From Chaetoderma sp. LZ-2023a (taxonomy: Eukaryota > Mollusca > Caudofoveata > Chaetodermatida > Chaetodermatidae): 64,000 nucleotides of DNA. Position 1 is the first letter of the stretch, and each line of letters starts with the position of its first letter. A model generated the notes under the pieces. It did no database searches and had not been told where the DNA came from. It saw only the letters and a program-made list of their open reading frames with translations. The stretch covers positions 55,863,380 through 55,927,379 of the forward strand of contig CM067370.1 of NCBI GenBank assembly GCA_034401795.1, read 5' to 3'. This document shows positions 63,991 to 64,000 of the stretch, piece by piece. A program made the position numbers and the translations under genes.

Positions 63991-64000
63991 TGCATTAGCA

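Overview
The window looks like a repeat-rich region of a marine invertebrate genome, most likely a lophotrochozoan and perhaps a bivalve mollusc. The host coding sequence is tiny and cut into exons by canonical GT-AG introns. The rest is a dense pile of retroelements (DIRS-type tyrosine-recombinase elements, LINEs of several clades, Penelope-like pieces), two Tc1-like DNA transposons, hairpin MITEs and tandem arrays. The taxon is an inference from repeat style; nothing in the sequence proves it.

Two host genes are supported. On the minus strand three in-frame, phase-compatible exons (29,440-29,747, 20,857-20,925 and 17,894-17,989) encode the start of a beta-galactosidase-1-like protein (GLB1L2/GLB1L3 type, GH35): a signal anchor followed by the first strands of the barrel. 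Later exons were not found. On the plus strand 45,817-45,917 is a convincing first coding exon of beta-ureidopropionase (UPB1), ending at a GTAAGA donor; the next exon was not found.

Layout. 0.6-5.4 kb: two copies of one LINE family and a minus-strand DIRS relic, with a nest three deep (mini-DIRS inside a LINE inside the DIRS relic). 5.4-8.3 kb: a hairpin MITE, a LINE 3' end and a dimeric satellite. 8.3-15 kb: a 6.6 kb DIRS element with inverted terminal repeats (ITRs) and an internal complementary region (ICR). 15-17.1 kb: LINE reverse transcriptase and a DIRS 5' end. 17.1-30 kb: introns of the GLB1L gene, the larger one holding a DIRS relic whose middle is a LINE/Penelope block. 30-43.4 kb: minisatellites, an inserted hairpin-ended element, a LINE/Penelope chimera, CR1-like LINEs, and a foldback element carrying a SINE-like insert. 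43.5-48.8 kb: a Tc1-like element, the UPB1 exon and minisatellites. 48.8-58.4 kb: one DIRS element nested inside another. 58.4-64 kb: MITEs, a nearly intact Tc1-like element, a LINE 3' end and microsatellites.

The strongest signal is the DIRS cluster. At least seven DIRS-derived units occur in 64 kb. Four carry a sequence next to one ITR that is complementary to both outer ends, the layout expected of DIRS replication. Several share a Cys/His motif in the Gag-like region and a short MSD/MSE leader peptide that ends, in three units, at a splice-donor-like site. All DIRS units are treated as broken fossils.
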